From: an uncultured Porphyromonadaceae bacterium
GTDB lineage: Bacteria; Bacteroidota; Bacteroidia; Bacteroidales; Muribaculaceae
Reading direction: 5' to 3'
Assembly: GCA_947176295.1 (NCBI GenBank)
Contig: CAMWQB010000004.1
Coordinates: 1 to 60,039 of the forward strand
DNA length: 60,039 nt
How positions within the stretch are numbered: the first letter of the stretch is position 1; the number at the start of each line of letters is the position of its first letter. A program made the position numbers and the translations under genes. Under the pieces are notes generated by a model. That model saw only the letters and a list, made by a program, of their open reading frames with translations. It did not search any database and had not been told where the DNA came from. This document shows, piece by piece, positions 1 through 8,116 of the stretch.

Positions 1-875
1 GTGCGGAAGTTGGCGGGCTCGTCGAGCACGAGGCCGTCGCGGTTGCCGAGGATGTTGGTCGAGAACCAACCGGAGAGGCCCAGGCAACGTGTGCCTCTGA
101 TGGGTGCGAAACCGGATTTCACGAGGGTCTGGCCGGTCTTGAAGTCCTTGCCTGCGATGGGCATCTTGGTCTTCTCGGCGAGTTCCCACATAGCGGGGAA
201 GTCGACTGTCGTGTTGGGGGCACCCATGATGAAGGGAGCGCCTTCCATGAGGGCGGCGTAAGCGTAGCACATTGAGGGGGCGATGTGTTCCTTATCGTCG
301 GCCTTCATAGCAGCTTCGAGGTCGGCGAGGTGGTAGTGAACCTTTTCGTCGACGGGAACATACACTTCGGTTGAAGCAGCCCAGAGGACAACGATGCGGT
401 CTGCGCCGGATTCTTTCTTGAAGTTGCGGATGTCTTCGCGGAGCTGCTCAACGAGTTCCCAGCGTGTGCCGGTCTTAACATTGTCGCCATCGAGACGCTT
501 TGCGTAGTTGTGGTCGAAGGCAGCCTTCATGGGTTTGATAGCCTCGAGCTCTTCCTTGACGGGGTTGATATCCTTTTCCTTGAGGACTTCTGCGTTGATG
601 GCAGATTCGTAAGCGTTGGCAGGATATACGTCCCAAGCTGCGAAAACAATGTCGTTGAGATCAGCGATGGGAACGATTTCGTTGTACTTGAGGTATTTCT
701 TTTCAGCACCTTCACCGACACGCATGCGGTCGTACTGAGTCATGGAGCCAACAGGCTTAGCCAAGCCCTTGCGGGCCATAAAAACGCCGGTCATAAAAGT
801 AGTGGTAACAGCACCGAGGCCTACCACCATAACACCGAGCTTGCCCTCAGCGGGCTTGCAAATTGTCTTGCTCAT
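1..875 (-). CDS. ino1: myo-inositol-1-phosphate synthase, 3' end beyond window
   Basis: Converts glucose 6-phosphate to inositol 1-phosphate using NAD, supplying the head group for inositol lipids. The first 291 residues are visible; the family is usually about 430 aa, so the C-terminal third lies left of the window. The N-terminus carries the Rossmann nucleotide-binding stretch VMVVGLGAVTTT (residues about 15-26), followed by MTQYDRMR, GDNVKTGTRWELVEQ and the family signature AGKDFKTGQT. The ATG at 875 has a Bacteroidetes -7 box about 100 bases upstream. It is the last gene of the minus-strand lipid operon but is separated from the HAD gene by 267 bases and has its own promoter. The reading frame is open throughout the window. 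Confidence 0.9.
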   Translation of the reverse strand, partial: MSKTICKPAEGKLGVMVVGLGAVTTTFMTGVFMARKGLAKPVGSMTQYDRMRVGEGAEKKYLKYNEIVPIADLNDIVFAAWDVYPANAYESAINAEVLKEKDINPVKEELEAIKPMKAAFDHNYAKRLDGDNVKTGTRWELVEQLREDIRNFKKESGADRIVVLWAASTEVYVPVDEKVHYHLADLEAAMKADDKEHIAPSMCYAYAALMEGAPFIMGAPNTTVDFPAMWELAEKTKMPIAGKDFKTGQTLVKSGFAPIRGTRCLGLSGWFSTNILGNRDGLVLDEPANFR

Positions 876-980
876 TGTCTTAAAAATCAGCGGAGAGGTT
901 AGATTATGGTTTATTTGTTTTAATTCTGCTTATCGGATACCAAAAAGGGGCATGCGGGGGCATGCCACGATTTCAGCCCT

Positions 981-1011
981 CAAAAGTACGTATAGTTTTT
1001 GATATATCGAA
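981..1011 (-). promoter_or_regulatory. promoter of inositol phosphate synthase gene
   Basis: On the minus strand TACTTTTG (988-981) matches the Bacteroidetes -7 consensus TAnnTTTG. TTCG (1011-1008) lies 19 bases upstream as a one-mismatch -33 element. It would give a leader of about 100 bases before the ATG at 875. The spacing fits the primary sigma factor of Bacteroidetes. Confidence 0.6.
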
Positions 1012-1142
1012 GGAATTATGCTATAATGTTTGTGAATAGATGTATTATTTCTCTAATTTTTCGACCTATATGCAAACTTGCGTTAATTCATCAGCACGTT
1101 ACGGCCAGGTATGTTAACGCAGCTTAATAGCGCTTATTCAAA

Positions 1143-1862
1143 TCAGATGCCCAAAAGCGGCAATAAGTCGGACAAAGAGGATATGACGGATGGGTGGACG
1201 GCAGCATCTTCTTCGGGCGTCCATCCTTTACCTTTGAGCCAAGCCACCCGGCAGCCTATCGATTCGGCCGGGAGGATGTCTTTTTTGAGGGAATCACCAA
1301 CGACGAGCACCTGCTCGGGCTCGAGGCCGAGTGCGCGTACGCCAAGGCGGAATATCTCAGGGTCGGGCTTACGTACGCCGACGACGGCACTCTCGATGAT
1401 CTGCGGGAAAAATTTATCGAGGCTGAAATCGGCCAGAACCGAAGCTATATTACCATAGAAATTGCTAACGAGCACCAGGGGAAAGCGCTCGGCAAGCGCT
1501 TCAAGGACCGGTCTGGCTTCCTCGACGCATGAGCGGGCGAAAGAATAGCAATATCGCGCCACGGCCTCGGCTTTAAGCTTTACGAGCTCGGGCTCGATAG
1601 CACCTCTGTCGGCGAGCCACTCCAGTTCAATGAGCATCTTGATTCGCAGGAGGTCGAGGAAATTGTGGTCGGGGCGTATATACGGATGTTTGGCGAGAGC
1701 CCTTTCGGCATGGACATAAGCGTCGCGGAAGAGCTCCTTGTCGACATCGACGCCTGCAGCGCGATAACCGTTCCAGATTACTTCGCTCCAATGGTCGCCG
1801 CGGCTGTCGAGCGTGCCGCCGTAGTCGAATATTATGCCTTTGATATCTTGGTCGAATTTCAT
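1143..1862 (-). CDS. HAD-family hydrolase in inositol-lipid operon
   Basis: A 239-aa haloacid dehalogenase superfamily protein, predicted cytoplasmic. Motif I is FDYGGT near residues 13-18 (nucleophile Asp), motif II VSNF, motif III around the Lys of RKPDPEIF and motif IV GDSLKKD. The second motif-I aspartate, which acts as general acid in most phosphatases, is Gly here; DxG variants occur in subfamily IA. It starts 20 bases after the second CDP-alcohol phosphotransferase, so a role in lipid head-group phosphate removal is a reasonable inference. The substrate is unknown. Confidence 0.8.
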   Translation of the reverse strand: MKFDQDIKGIIFDYGGTLDSRGDHWSEVIWNGYRAAGVDVDKELFRDAYVHAERALAKHPYIRPDHNFLDLLRIKMLIELEWLADRGAIEPELVKLKAEAVARYCYSFARSCVEEARPVLEALAERFPLVLVSNFYGNIASVLADFSLDKFFPQIIESAVVGVRKPDPEIFRLGVRALGLEPEQVLVVGDSLKKDILPAESIGCRVAWLKGKGWTPEEDAAVHPSVISSLSDLLPLLGI

Positions 1863-1882
1863 ATACTATATATATTAAGGTG

Positions 1883-2836
1883 TCAGTCGAGCGAACGGGG
1901 AGCGAAATCGCCGGCTCGGAGCGCGGCTGTCATCTTCCGGCAAATAGCCTCGTGTCGACGCATCATATAAACAAGGAGAGAATTGAGCACCACAAGTTCG
2001 AAGGCAAAATAGAGCCATGGCATGCGGGCAAAGAGAGAACAGAAGAGAGCAATCGTGCGCCAGTTGAAGGAGAGGATGTTGGTGAACTTCATCAGGGGGA
2101 GGCTGAGCTTTCGGAAATCGGCACGAAAGGCCTCGGGGATGCGTCCGTCGGGGAAGCGCAGAGCGAGCTCGCGGCGCATCTCCTGCATGGCCGGGGTCAT
2201 GACTTCCTGGTTTGCAGTATAGTTGGCATAGAACCAAAGCGTGATTTTCTTCCAGAAATCGCGTGTCCACGAGAGGCTCTTGAGTTTCTTTCGAAGGGCC
2301 TCAGTAGAATCGAGCTCCGCCCCACCCTCTCCTTTGAGGAAATACAGATGCAGCTGCCTGTAGTAGTCGGCCATTGCCGCCTGCTTGGCATGGCACACAC
2401 CCGAGACTACGGCAATGATCCATATCAGCCAAGGATGAGCCATGAAGAATTGCGAGGTGTAGTTTTCGCGGAGACAGATAGCGACATAGATCGTGAAGAA
2501 CCAAAGGTCGCCACTGAGCCCGTCGAGGATACGTCCGATGCGGGAATATTGCCCGGTCATGCGGGCGAGCTGCCCGTCGGCACTGTCGAAGGAGTTGGCC
2601 CAGACGAGAAGGGCCATGCCGATGACATTTATCCACAATTGATTGAAATAAAAAGCGATGCCGGCAGCGATGCCAATGAAAATCGAGGCAATGGTAATGG
2701 CATTGGGCGAGACGCCGAGGCGCTTGGCCAACAGGGCCCAGCAATAACCTATCGGGCGATAGAAGGCGAGATCGATAGTCTCTTCGGTGTCGAGCGACTT
2801 GAGGGAGGCCTTATAAGCTGAGAAATCTATTTTCAT
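1883..2836 (-). CDS. second CDP-alcohol phosphotransferase
   Basis: A 317-aa integral membrane enzyme of the CDP-alcohol phosphotransferase superfamily, which moves a phospho-lipid from a CDP-activated donor to an alcohol. The signature begins canonically, FDSADGQLAR, then eight residues and GRILDGLSGD. The last aspartate is four residues after the previous one (DGLSGD) rather than the usual three (DxxxD), so the catalytic Asp position is shifted. It is longer than the 232-aa paralogue at 4661-5359 through a charged loop and extra C-terminal segments. Its ATG overlaps the stop of the acyltransferase (ATGA), implying translational coupling. The acceptor alcohol is unknown; an inositol phosphate or a second head group is possible. 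Confidence 0.8.
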   Translation of the reverse strand: MKIDFSAYKASLKSLDTEETIDLAFYRPIGYCWALLAKRLGVSPNAITIASIFIGIAAGIAFYFNQLWINVIGMALLVWANSFDSADGQLARMTGQYSRIGRILDGLSGDLWFFTIYVAICLRENYTSQFFMAHPWLIWIIAVVSGVCHAKQAAMADYYRQLHLYFLKGEGGAELDSTEALRKKLKSLSWTRDFWKKITLWFYANYTANQEVMTPAMQEMRRELALRFPDGRIPEAFRADFRKLSLPLMKFTNILSFNWRTIALFCSLFARMPWLYFAFELVVLNSLLVYMMRRHEAICRKMTAALRAGDFAPRSLD

Positions 2837-3693
2837 TTGTACTTTCTAAGTTCGTAAGTCTTTTGGCGCAAGTATTTCCCGAGCTCCATGGGATTCTCGG
2901 CATGTGCTTTCTGCTCTTCGGGCGAAATCGGCTCTCCGACGGAGATATGGAGGGTCTTTCCGACCTTACGGAACACCTCAGCGGGGATGCGCAGCGAGCG
3001 ACCCTGCCAGAAAATGTGGCCCAGGATATTGCACCAGAGAGAATTCTTGTCGTGGAAGTAGATAGGAATGACCGGCACTTTTGCCCGCCAGATAATCTGC
3101 AGGACACTTTCCTGCCACTCGCGGTCGACGGTACGATAATGCCAGTCGGTCTTGCTCATAGCCCCTGCGGGGAAGAAGCCGAGGGGCTCGCCCTGTGCCA
3201 GCTGCTTGAGAGCCGCGCGGATTCCGGCCACTGAGACGGCGCGCTTCGCAGGGTCGGTGGAAGCACTTTGGTCGACAGCGATAAAATTCGGGCGCATAGC
3301 AGTGATGTGTCCGAGAATCATGTTCACCATGACCTTGAAGCGGGGGCGTCGCGAGCCGACAAGATGAATAAGGGCAATGCCATCGAGCGCACCAAGTGGA
3401 TGGTTGCTGACGGTGATGAAAGCTCCTTCGGGCAGGTGGTCGAGGATTTCCTCGTTGTCGACCCTGAGGGTGATTCCGAACTGCTCGGAGAGAAGGCGAG
3501 TGGTGAACTCCGGTCCGGGAGTGTCGCAACAAGCGCGATGGACGCGATTGACCTTATCGACCGAAAGGAAGCGGAGGAGCCAGTTGACGAGCTTGGGGTG
3601 TCCGTCGAGAGCGGGCACCATAGTGCGGATATCGTCGTAGTTCAGGACGTCGGGGCGGACGTCGTATTTTTCGCCATTAACGGTATATTCCAT
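2833..3693 (-). CDS. PlsC-like lipid acyltransferase (GlsA-like)
   Basis: A 286-aa acyltransferase of the glycerolipid/hemolysin type. The acyl-CoA/ACP site is SNHPLGALDG near residue 100 (His and Asp of the NHPxxxxD block), with FFPAGAMS downstream matching the FPEG-like phosphate/acceptor block. It resembles the glsA-like protein at 31115-31966, which has NHPLGGLDG and FPAG, so the two are probably paralogues. It lies 12 bases after the PAP2 gene and overlaps the second phosphotransferase gene by 4 bases. It may acylate an amino-lipid, lyso-lipid or ceramide precursor used by this operon; the acceptor is inferred only. Confidence 0.8.
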   Translation of the reverse strand: MEYTVNGEKYDVRPDVLNYDDIRTMVPALDGHPKLVNWLLRFLSVDKVNRVHRACCDTPGPEFTTRLLSEQFGITLRVDNEEILDHLPEGAFITVSNHPLGALDGIALIHLVGSRRPRFKVMVNMILGHITAMRPNFIAVDQSASTDPAKRAVSVAGIRAALKQLAQGEPLGFFPAGAMSKTDWHYRTVDREWQESVLQIIWRAKVPVIPIYFHDKNSLWCNILGHIFWQGRSLRIPAEVFRKVGKTLHISVGEPISPEEQKAHAENPMELGKYLRQKTYELRKYK

Positions 3694-3705
3694 AGAGCGG
3701 GGGAG

Positions 3706-4638
3706 TTAACGTGAGATGTAAGCAACGTAGCGTGAGATGAAGCGCCGGAAGGGGAGGATGTGCATAAGGAAGAACTCGAAGAGAGCAAATCCGAGGAAGG
3801 CACAAGCAATTCCGGAAAGCACGTCGATGATATAATGATGGGAAGTATAAACTGCCGTGAACCAGATTCCGACCGTAACGACAGCCAGGAGCGCCACCCA
3901 CGCAGCTCCGGCGCGTGAGCGGACCGCATATATCAGCGCCACGAGGGTATAGGCCGAATGGAGCGATGGCAGCGCCGCAAAGACATTGGAATTCCGGGCG
4001 TAGAGCGCATCGAAAATTCCGAGGCCGGTCATGCTGTCGAAGCGCCCGAGCCCTGCAACGTCGCCCGGAGTGCCGGGCACAGCCTCGAAGCCATGGAGCT
4101 CGACATACCACGGCGGGGCCGCGGGATGGACGTAGTAGAACGCAAAGCCAATGAGATTGACCAGCAGGAAGACAAGGGCGAAGCGGAGATATGCATCGCG
4201 GCGCCCTGTGAAATACAGCCACAAGCCGAAAATGATGGGCAGGGGCACCCAGCAGAGATAGAACACGCCGGCAAGGAAATCCATGACGGGATGGTTGTGG
4301 AGCGCAAAGAACTCGTTGGGTGTGAGGATGCCGCCGGAGGTGGATATTCCGAATATAGCTTTTTCGGCCCCATAGAGGCCTGCGACGTCGACATGATTTA
4401 CCTTATAGTTCGGCAGGAGATTCATCCAGTCGTAGCTTATTCCAAAAAGGAAGAAAGGAATGAGAGCCACGACGAGGCGCCGCGTTGGCCCGGAGATAAA
4501 GAAGAGAAGAAAAATCAGGAAGGCCAGGGCGAGATGCTCGGGTCGGAAACCTATGCCGAAAGCCGTAACGCTGAGCCACACTACAAGGGCTATGGCACAA
4601 GCAAGAGACTCGATGCGTGAAGGCAGGGATACTGTCAT
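3706..4638 (-). CDS. PAP2/AUR1-like inositol phosphorylceramide synthase candidate
   Basis: A 310-aa polytopic membrane protein. The phosphatase/transferase motifs are HPAAPPWY (as in AUR1-type enzymes, in place of KxxxxxxRP), PSLHS and HHYIIDV (H-x3-D). AUR1-type proteins transfer inositol phosphate from phosphatidylinositol to ceramide. I chose the ATG at 4638, giving MTVSLPSRIE, because the longer open frame would run into the preceding phosphotransferase gene. It starts 22 bases after that gene. In Bacteroides thetaiotaomicron a protein of this type sits in the inositol lipid cluster as I recall, which supports the assignment. A general lipid phosphatase is the alternative. Confidence 0.8.
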   Translation of the reverse strand: MTVSLPSRIESLACAIALVVWLSVTAFGIGFRPEHLALAFLIFLLFFISGPTRRLVVALIPFFLFGISYDWMNLLPNYKVNHVDVAGLYGAEKAIFGISTSGGILTPNEFFALHNHPVMDFLAGVFYLCWVPLPIIFGLWLYFTGRRDAYLRFALVFLLVNLIGFAFYYVHPAAPPWYVELHGFEAVPGTPGDVAGLGRFDSMTGLGIFDALYARNSNVFAALPSLHSAYTLVALIYAVRSRAGAAWVALLAVVTVGIWFTAVYTSHHYIIDVLSGIACAFLGFALFEFFLMHILPFRRFISRYVAYISR

Positions 4639-4660
4639 AATGTCTAAACCGCAGGTATTC

Positions 4661-5359
4661 TTACTTAAGAGCCTTCCGGCAGTGGGATATCCGGGCAAAT
4701 GCCGTAAGGTTGGCAAATATGGCGATAATCCACATAGCCACAAGGAGAATGGCGTCGGGGGAGAAGGAGGAGGCAGGGTCGATGCACTGACCGGTGATAC
4801 CCGTTGCCAAAAGGGCGATTGCCGTAACCACCACTCGCTCGGGACGCTGCATGAAGCCGACCTTGCACTCGATGTCGAGCCCTTCGGCACGGGCGCGGAC
4901 ATAGCTTACCATGATGCTACCCACGAGGGCCAGGAATGTAACGATGGCCGAACCGAAGGCGCCGCAGCCCATAAAATAGTATGCTATACCCCCGAGGGTG
5001 AAGAGCTCGCAATAGCGGTCGAGAACAGAATCGTACATCGCGCCGAAGCGGCTGACCATCCCACCGATGCGCGCCACCTGTCCATCGAGCATATCGAAGA
5101 GCGAGAATCCGATGACGAGAGCGCCGGCGAGAGTAACGAGGGCGTAGTCGGGGCGGGCGTCGCCTCCGGCCTGCATCACCTTCCATCCGGCCCAAGCCAT
5201 GACGGCCGCAGCTGCGGCGTTGCCGAGGAAGCCGATTGTCGTGACCATATTGGGAGTAACACCCATCTTAATGAGAAGCCTGACGAAAGGATTGATTACC
5301 ACATATATGCCCTGCTGAAGGGCATCCCTCGAAGATTTTGCTGTCTTTTTGATGTTCAT
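4661..5359 (-). CDS. CDP-alcohol phosphotransferase, phosphatidylinositol-phosphate synthase type
   Basis: A 232-aa membrane enzyme with a perfect superfamily signature: FDMLDGQVAR, eight residues, then GAMYDSVLD, so all four aspartates, both glycines and Ala-Arg fit D-x2-DG-x2-AR-x8-G-x3-D-x3-D. In an operon with inositol-phosphate synthase it most likely joins CDP-diacylglycerol (or a CDP-lipid) to inositol 1-phosphate to give phosphatidylinositol phosphate. It lies between GtrA and the AUR1-like gene, and the PgpA-type phosphatase upstream could remove the remaining phosphate. Phosphatidylglycerophosphate synthase is possible from sequence alone, but context favours inositol. Confidence 0.85.
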   Translation of the reverse strand: MNIKKTAKSSRDALQQGIYVVINPFVRLLIKMGVTPNMVTTIGFLGNAAAAAVMAWAGWKVMQAGGDARPDYALVTLAGALVIGFSLFDMLDGQVARIGGMVSRFGAMYDSVLDRYCELFTLGGIAYYFMGCGAFGSAIVTFLALVGSIMVSYVRARAEGLDIECKVGFMQRPERVVVTAIALLATGITGQCIDPASSFSPDAILLVAMWIIAIFANLTAFARISHCRKALK

Positions 5360-5374
5360 GACGAATGTGATATC

Positions 5375-5944
5375 TTAGTTTTTGGGGGAAGAGGCAGAAG
5401 AATTGCCGCGCTTCCGCGGCACGAATATGGAAGCGACGCGTATGGCCAGGGGGTCGAAGCGCGTGGGACGATAGACAAAATAGCGCTGGAGCGCAAAATT
5501 CCAGAACCAGGAGACGAGGAGCGACACCAGCAGAGTGGACACGGCGAAAATAGCGTCGGGCGTGAAGCCGAGCTTATGCAGGAACTCCCAGCGGCTCAAG
5601 CCCATTGCGCCAAAGGTTGTGCCATACATATTGAGGAGGAGGGAGCCGGTCCAGACAAGGATATACTTGACAATGACGGCCCGGACGCTCTGGCCGGAGG
5701 CATGGAAGGTGAAGTGATAATTTATGGCGCAATTGACCACACCTCCGAGAATGGCACCGCAGGCCACGGAGAGGTTAGAGCGGTAGAAGGGGTCGAGAGC
5801 CTTGAAGACGAAGGAGAAGAGCAGGACACGGACAATCATGTCGGTCCACGATGCGGCCTGCGACGAAACTATAGAACGCAGAAAGGTGAAGACCAGCGAA
5901 TTGTTGTGGAGGAGCTTGTCTCCTACATTCTTCAATTTATCCAT
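5375..5944 (-). CDS. GtrA family membrane protein
   Basis: A 189-aa protein with about four hydrophobic helices, the N-terminal FLRSIVSSQAASWTDM segment and the NYHFTFHAS motif typical of GtrA proteins, which are thought to help flip or translocate lipid-linked sugars. It is spaced 12 bases from pgpA and 15 from the phosphotransferase gene. A GtrA-like gene inside the inositol-lipid cluster suggests movement of an inositol or glycosylated lipid across the inner membrane; this is inference. The C-terminal tail is basic and serine-rich. Confidence 0.8.
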   Translation of the reverse strand: MDKLKNVGDKLLHNNSLVFTFLRSIVSSQAASWTDMIVRVLLFSFVFKALDPFYRSNLSVACGAILGGVVNCAINYHFTFHASGQSVRAVIVKYILVWTGSLLLNMYGTTFGAMGLSRWEFLHKLGFTPDAIFAVSTLLVSLLVSWFWNFALQRYFVYRPTRFDPLAIRVASIFVPRKRGNSSASSPKN

Positions 5945-5956
5945 TTGTGTAGGGTC

Positions 5957-6502
5957 TTAAACGAGGATGTTGAGAACGCAGATGATAATGGCAGAATAAA
6001 TGCCGGCGAGAATATCATCGGCCATCATGCCATATCCGCGCGGGAGGCGCTCCATGGCTCTAATTCCGAGTGGCTTCACAATATCGAAGAAGCGGAAGAG
6101 GGCGAGCGAGAGCAAAATCTCCCACCAGGGACATCCCGGAAGGACGGGTAGTAGGCTGATCCACTGGCCGACGGTTTCGTCGGCGCAGGCGATGACGGGA
6201 TCCTTGCCCCAGTATTTCTCGGAGACAGAACTGGCCCACGTGCCGCCCACGGTGTAGACGACCGCAGCGACGAATGTGGCCCAGAAGCACAGGGCCGGGG
6301 AGGCCCAGAGATAGAGGGGGAGCCACAGAACGATGGCAAGGCAGGCACCCCACGTGCCTGGGGCAAGGGGAAGGTAGCCCACGAAGAAGGATGTGGCGAG
6401 CATGCGGGGAATGAAAGGGAATCCTTCATCGCCGCTCTTGGGGCGCCGGCGGATGTGTGCTGCCGTGCGGGGGTCGAATCTCTCGTTTTCGGGGGTGCTC
6501 AT
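5957..6502 (-). CDS. pgpA: PgpA-type phosphatidylglycerophosphatase A
   Basis: A 181-aa membrane phosphatase with family motifs PLAPGTWG near residue 46, ADETVGQW, RFFDIVKPLG and YGMMADDILAG near the C-terminus. Classic PgpA removes the phosphate from phosphatidylglycerophosphate. In this operon it is the best candidate to dephosphorylate phosphatidylinositol phosphate. Its start overlaps the stop of the ATP-grasp gene by 4 bases. The N-terminal 28 residues are hydrophilic and arginine-rich. Confidence 0.85.
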   Translation of the reverse strand: MSTPENERFDPRTAAHIRRRPKSGDEGFPFIPRMLATSFFVGYLPLAPGTWGACLAIVLWLPLYLWASPALCFWATFVAAVVYTVGGTWASSVSEKYWGKDPVIACADETVGQWISLLPVLPGCPWWEILLSLALFRFFDIVKPLGIRAMERLPRGYGMMADDILAGIYSAIIICVLNILV

Positions 6503-7368
6503 CTGCGATTCTTTTTAATCTGAGCGAGGAATGCCCTTGCGATGAAGGGCGCGGCTTCGGAGCGGCAAGGAGCGAAGGAAGGCCAGTCGTTGAAGTCGAT
6601 TATGCGTGCGACGCCATCGGCGCCAACGACGCAGTCGCCGCCATAGATATGGACATCGAGGAGCGAAGCGGCTTTCTCGCATAGGTCATGGAGGCCTTCG
6701 GGAGAGAATCCGAAGCCCTCGGAAGCGCCGTTGATGGCTTCGTCGCCCCACTTGCTGTGGCCCTCGTCGAAGGGATAGAACCAGTAGAAATAACCCGAAC
6801 CGAGGACTCCATAGAATTTGATGAGATCGCCTTCGAGATGGCGGTTAATTACGGCACGGCTGATTCCGCGCAGGAAATATTCCTGGAGGACTTCCTGAGC
6901 TTCCTCGGCATGGCGGACGTAGCTCACGTCCTCCTTATGCATAGCATGGAAGTCGCCGCGTTTGATCCACACGCGGTCCATCCCACGGGCCACGAGTGCA
7001 TCGCGGACGGCCTCGTCGGTGTTTACGATTATTGATTCGGGATAGGGAATTCCGGAGCCCATGAGAATGCGGGTCATGCGCTCGCGGGTGCAGTTCTCGA
7101 TGCCATAGCCGGAGTTTACGACAATACACCCTTCGTCCTCAAGGGCCTGGAGCTGCCGGATGCTCCTCTGCTCGCGGCACATAGCGAGAATAGCTCTCTC
7201 GCCATTGAGGCCAAGCTCATTGAACTGTTCCTCGCTATACACGTTCACTTCGCAGCCTCGCTTCCGGAGCTGGTCGGCGACGGCGTTGAAGATTGCGGCA
7301 TCATTTCCAATATGGTTAGGCGAATATGCGCCTGCGCGCATTATTCCGGCGATAGTAAGGTCTGCCAT
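6499..7368 (-). CDS. ATP-grasp domain protein, first gene of lipid operon
   Basis: A 289-aa predicted cytoplasmic ATP-grasp enzyme. Visible elements are an N-terminal domain starting MADLTIAGIM, the nucleotide-contact strand VWIKRGDFHAMHK (near residue 140), and the metal/ATP-binding strand GVARIIDFNDWPSF close to the C-terminus, equivalent to the D-x-N element of the fold. Such enzymes ligate a carboxylate to an amine or, in ITPK-type relatives, phosphorylate inositol phosphates. I cannot assign a substrate. The ATG at 7368 was preferred over upstream in-frame starts because those lie beyond the -7 box. It overlaps pgpA by 4 bases. Confidence 0.75.
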   Translation of the reverse strand: MADLTIAGIMRAGAYSPNHIGNDAAIFNAVADQLRKRGCEVNVYSEEQFNELGLNGERAILAMCREQRSIRQLQALEDEGCIVVNSGYGIENCTRERMTRILMGSGIPYPESIIVNTDEAVRDALVARGMDRVWIKRGDFHAMHKEDVSYVRHAEEAQEVLQEYFLRGISRAVINRHLEGDLIKFYGVLGSGYFYWFYPFDEGHSKWGDEAINGASEGFGFSPEGLHDLCEKAASLLDVHIYGGDCVVGADGVARIIDFNDWPSFAPCRSEAAPFIARAFLAQIKKNRR

Positions 7369-7420
7369 TGCAAGAAATAAGATTGAAACATACCCATGCC
7401 CATCAGGGCATAGTCCGCGA

Positions 7421-7428
7421 CAAAGATA
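7421..7428 (-). promoter_or_regulatory. -7 box of inositol-lipid operon
   Basis: TATCTTTG on the minus strand, a perfect TAnnTTTG box, 52 bases before the ATG of the ATP-grasp gene. No good TTTG is seen at the expected -33 position. It is the likely promoter for the eight tightly spaced genes down to 1143. Confidence 0.55.
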
Positions 7429-7534
7429 CAAAAATTTTTCCACACGCGAGCCCAAGTGTCTAAAAAAGCATATTCAAAAGGGTGGGCGAACAGAACTGAA
7501 GCACGGTTATGGCGGGGAAGCGGAAATTTTTTTG

Positions 7535-7542
7535 TATATTTG
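7535..7542 (+). promoter_or_regulatory. -7 box for leaderless phosphoribosyltransferase transcript
   Basis: TATATTTG matches TAnnTTTG exactly and ends only seven bases before the ATG at 7550. The transcript should start within a few bases of the start codon, giving a leaderless or almost leaderless mRNA. The -33 region has no clear match. Confidence 0.5.
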
Positions 7543-7549
7543 CGGACGA

Positions 7550-8116
7550 ATGAGAGTAATAACCTTGAACGAACGAGAATTCGAGCATGCGAGCCGACGC
7601 CTTGAGGGGTTGGTCCGGGAGGACTATTGCCCGGATCTGGTGGTGGGCATCGCCATGGGCGGCGAATTTCTGGCCGCGATGATGTTCAAGGATATTCCGC
7701 ACGTGTCGGTGAGGATGCACAGGCCTTCGACGGCCGACAAGGAGAGGGCGAGCATCGTCTTCCGCATTCTCCGGCGCTCGCCCCGGAAGCTCTCGGATGC
7801 ATTGCGGCTTGTGGAGGCGCGGGTGCTGCGGATGAAATCTCTTTGGGAAAAGCCGCGTAAGCTTCAGCTCAAGGCCGAGGCGACCGAAGCAATAGCCACG
7901 GCCAAGCGCGTGCTGGTAGTGGACGATGCCGTGGATTCGGGGGCGACGATGAAGGCCGTGATAGATGCGGTGAGCTCCGTGAAGGGCGAGCGGGAGGTGA
8001 GGAGCGCTGTGATTACGATGACTACCTCCTCCCCGAAGGTGAAGCCCTCGTATGCTCTCTTCCGCAACGGCACACTGATACGCTTCCCCTGGAGCAAGGA
8101 TTTCTATCGCTTATGA
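7550..8116 (+). CDS. phosphoribosyltransferase-domain protein
   Basis: A 188-aa type I phosphoribosyltransferase-fold protein. The PRPP-binding loop is RVLVVDDAVDSGATM (residues about 118-132), a slightly unusual version of the VVDDvxxTGxT motif with Ser in place of Thr. MGGEFLAAMM near residue 36 corresponds to the substrate-side loop. The start at 7550 is set by the promoter just upstream; the open frame runs further left but without support. It overlaps the next gene by 4 bases. A nucleobase salvage or regulatory role is possible; the substrate is unknown. Confidence 0.75.
   Translation: MRVITLNEREFEHASRRLEGLVREDYCPDLVVGIAMGGEFLAAMMFKDIPHVSVRMHRPSTADKERASIVFRILRRSPRKLSDALRLVEARVLRMKSLWEKPRKLQLKAEATEAIATAKRVLVVDDAVDSGATMKAVIDAVSSVKGEREVRSAVITMTTSSPKVKPSYALFRNGTLIRFPWSKDFYRL

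Noticed and set aside
4460-6151. 563-aa plus-strand frame across the phosphotransferase, GtrA and PgpA genes
   Set aside because: The minus strand carries three clear families with perfect motifs; the plus frame is a codon-bias shadow rich in Glu, Gly and His.
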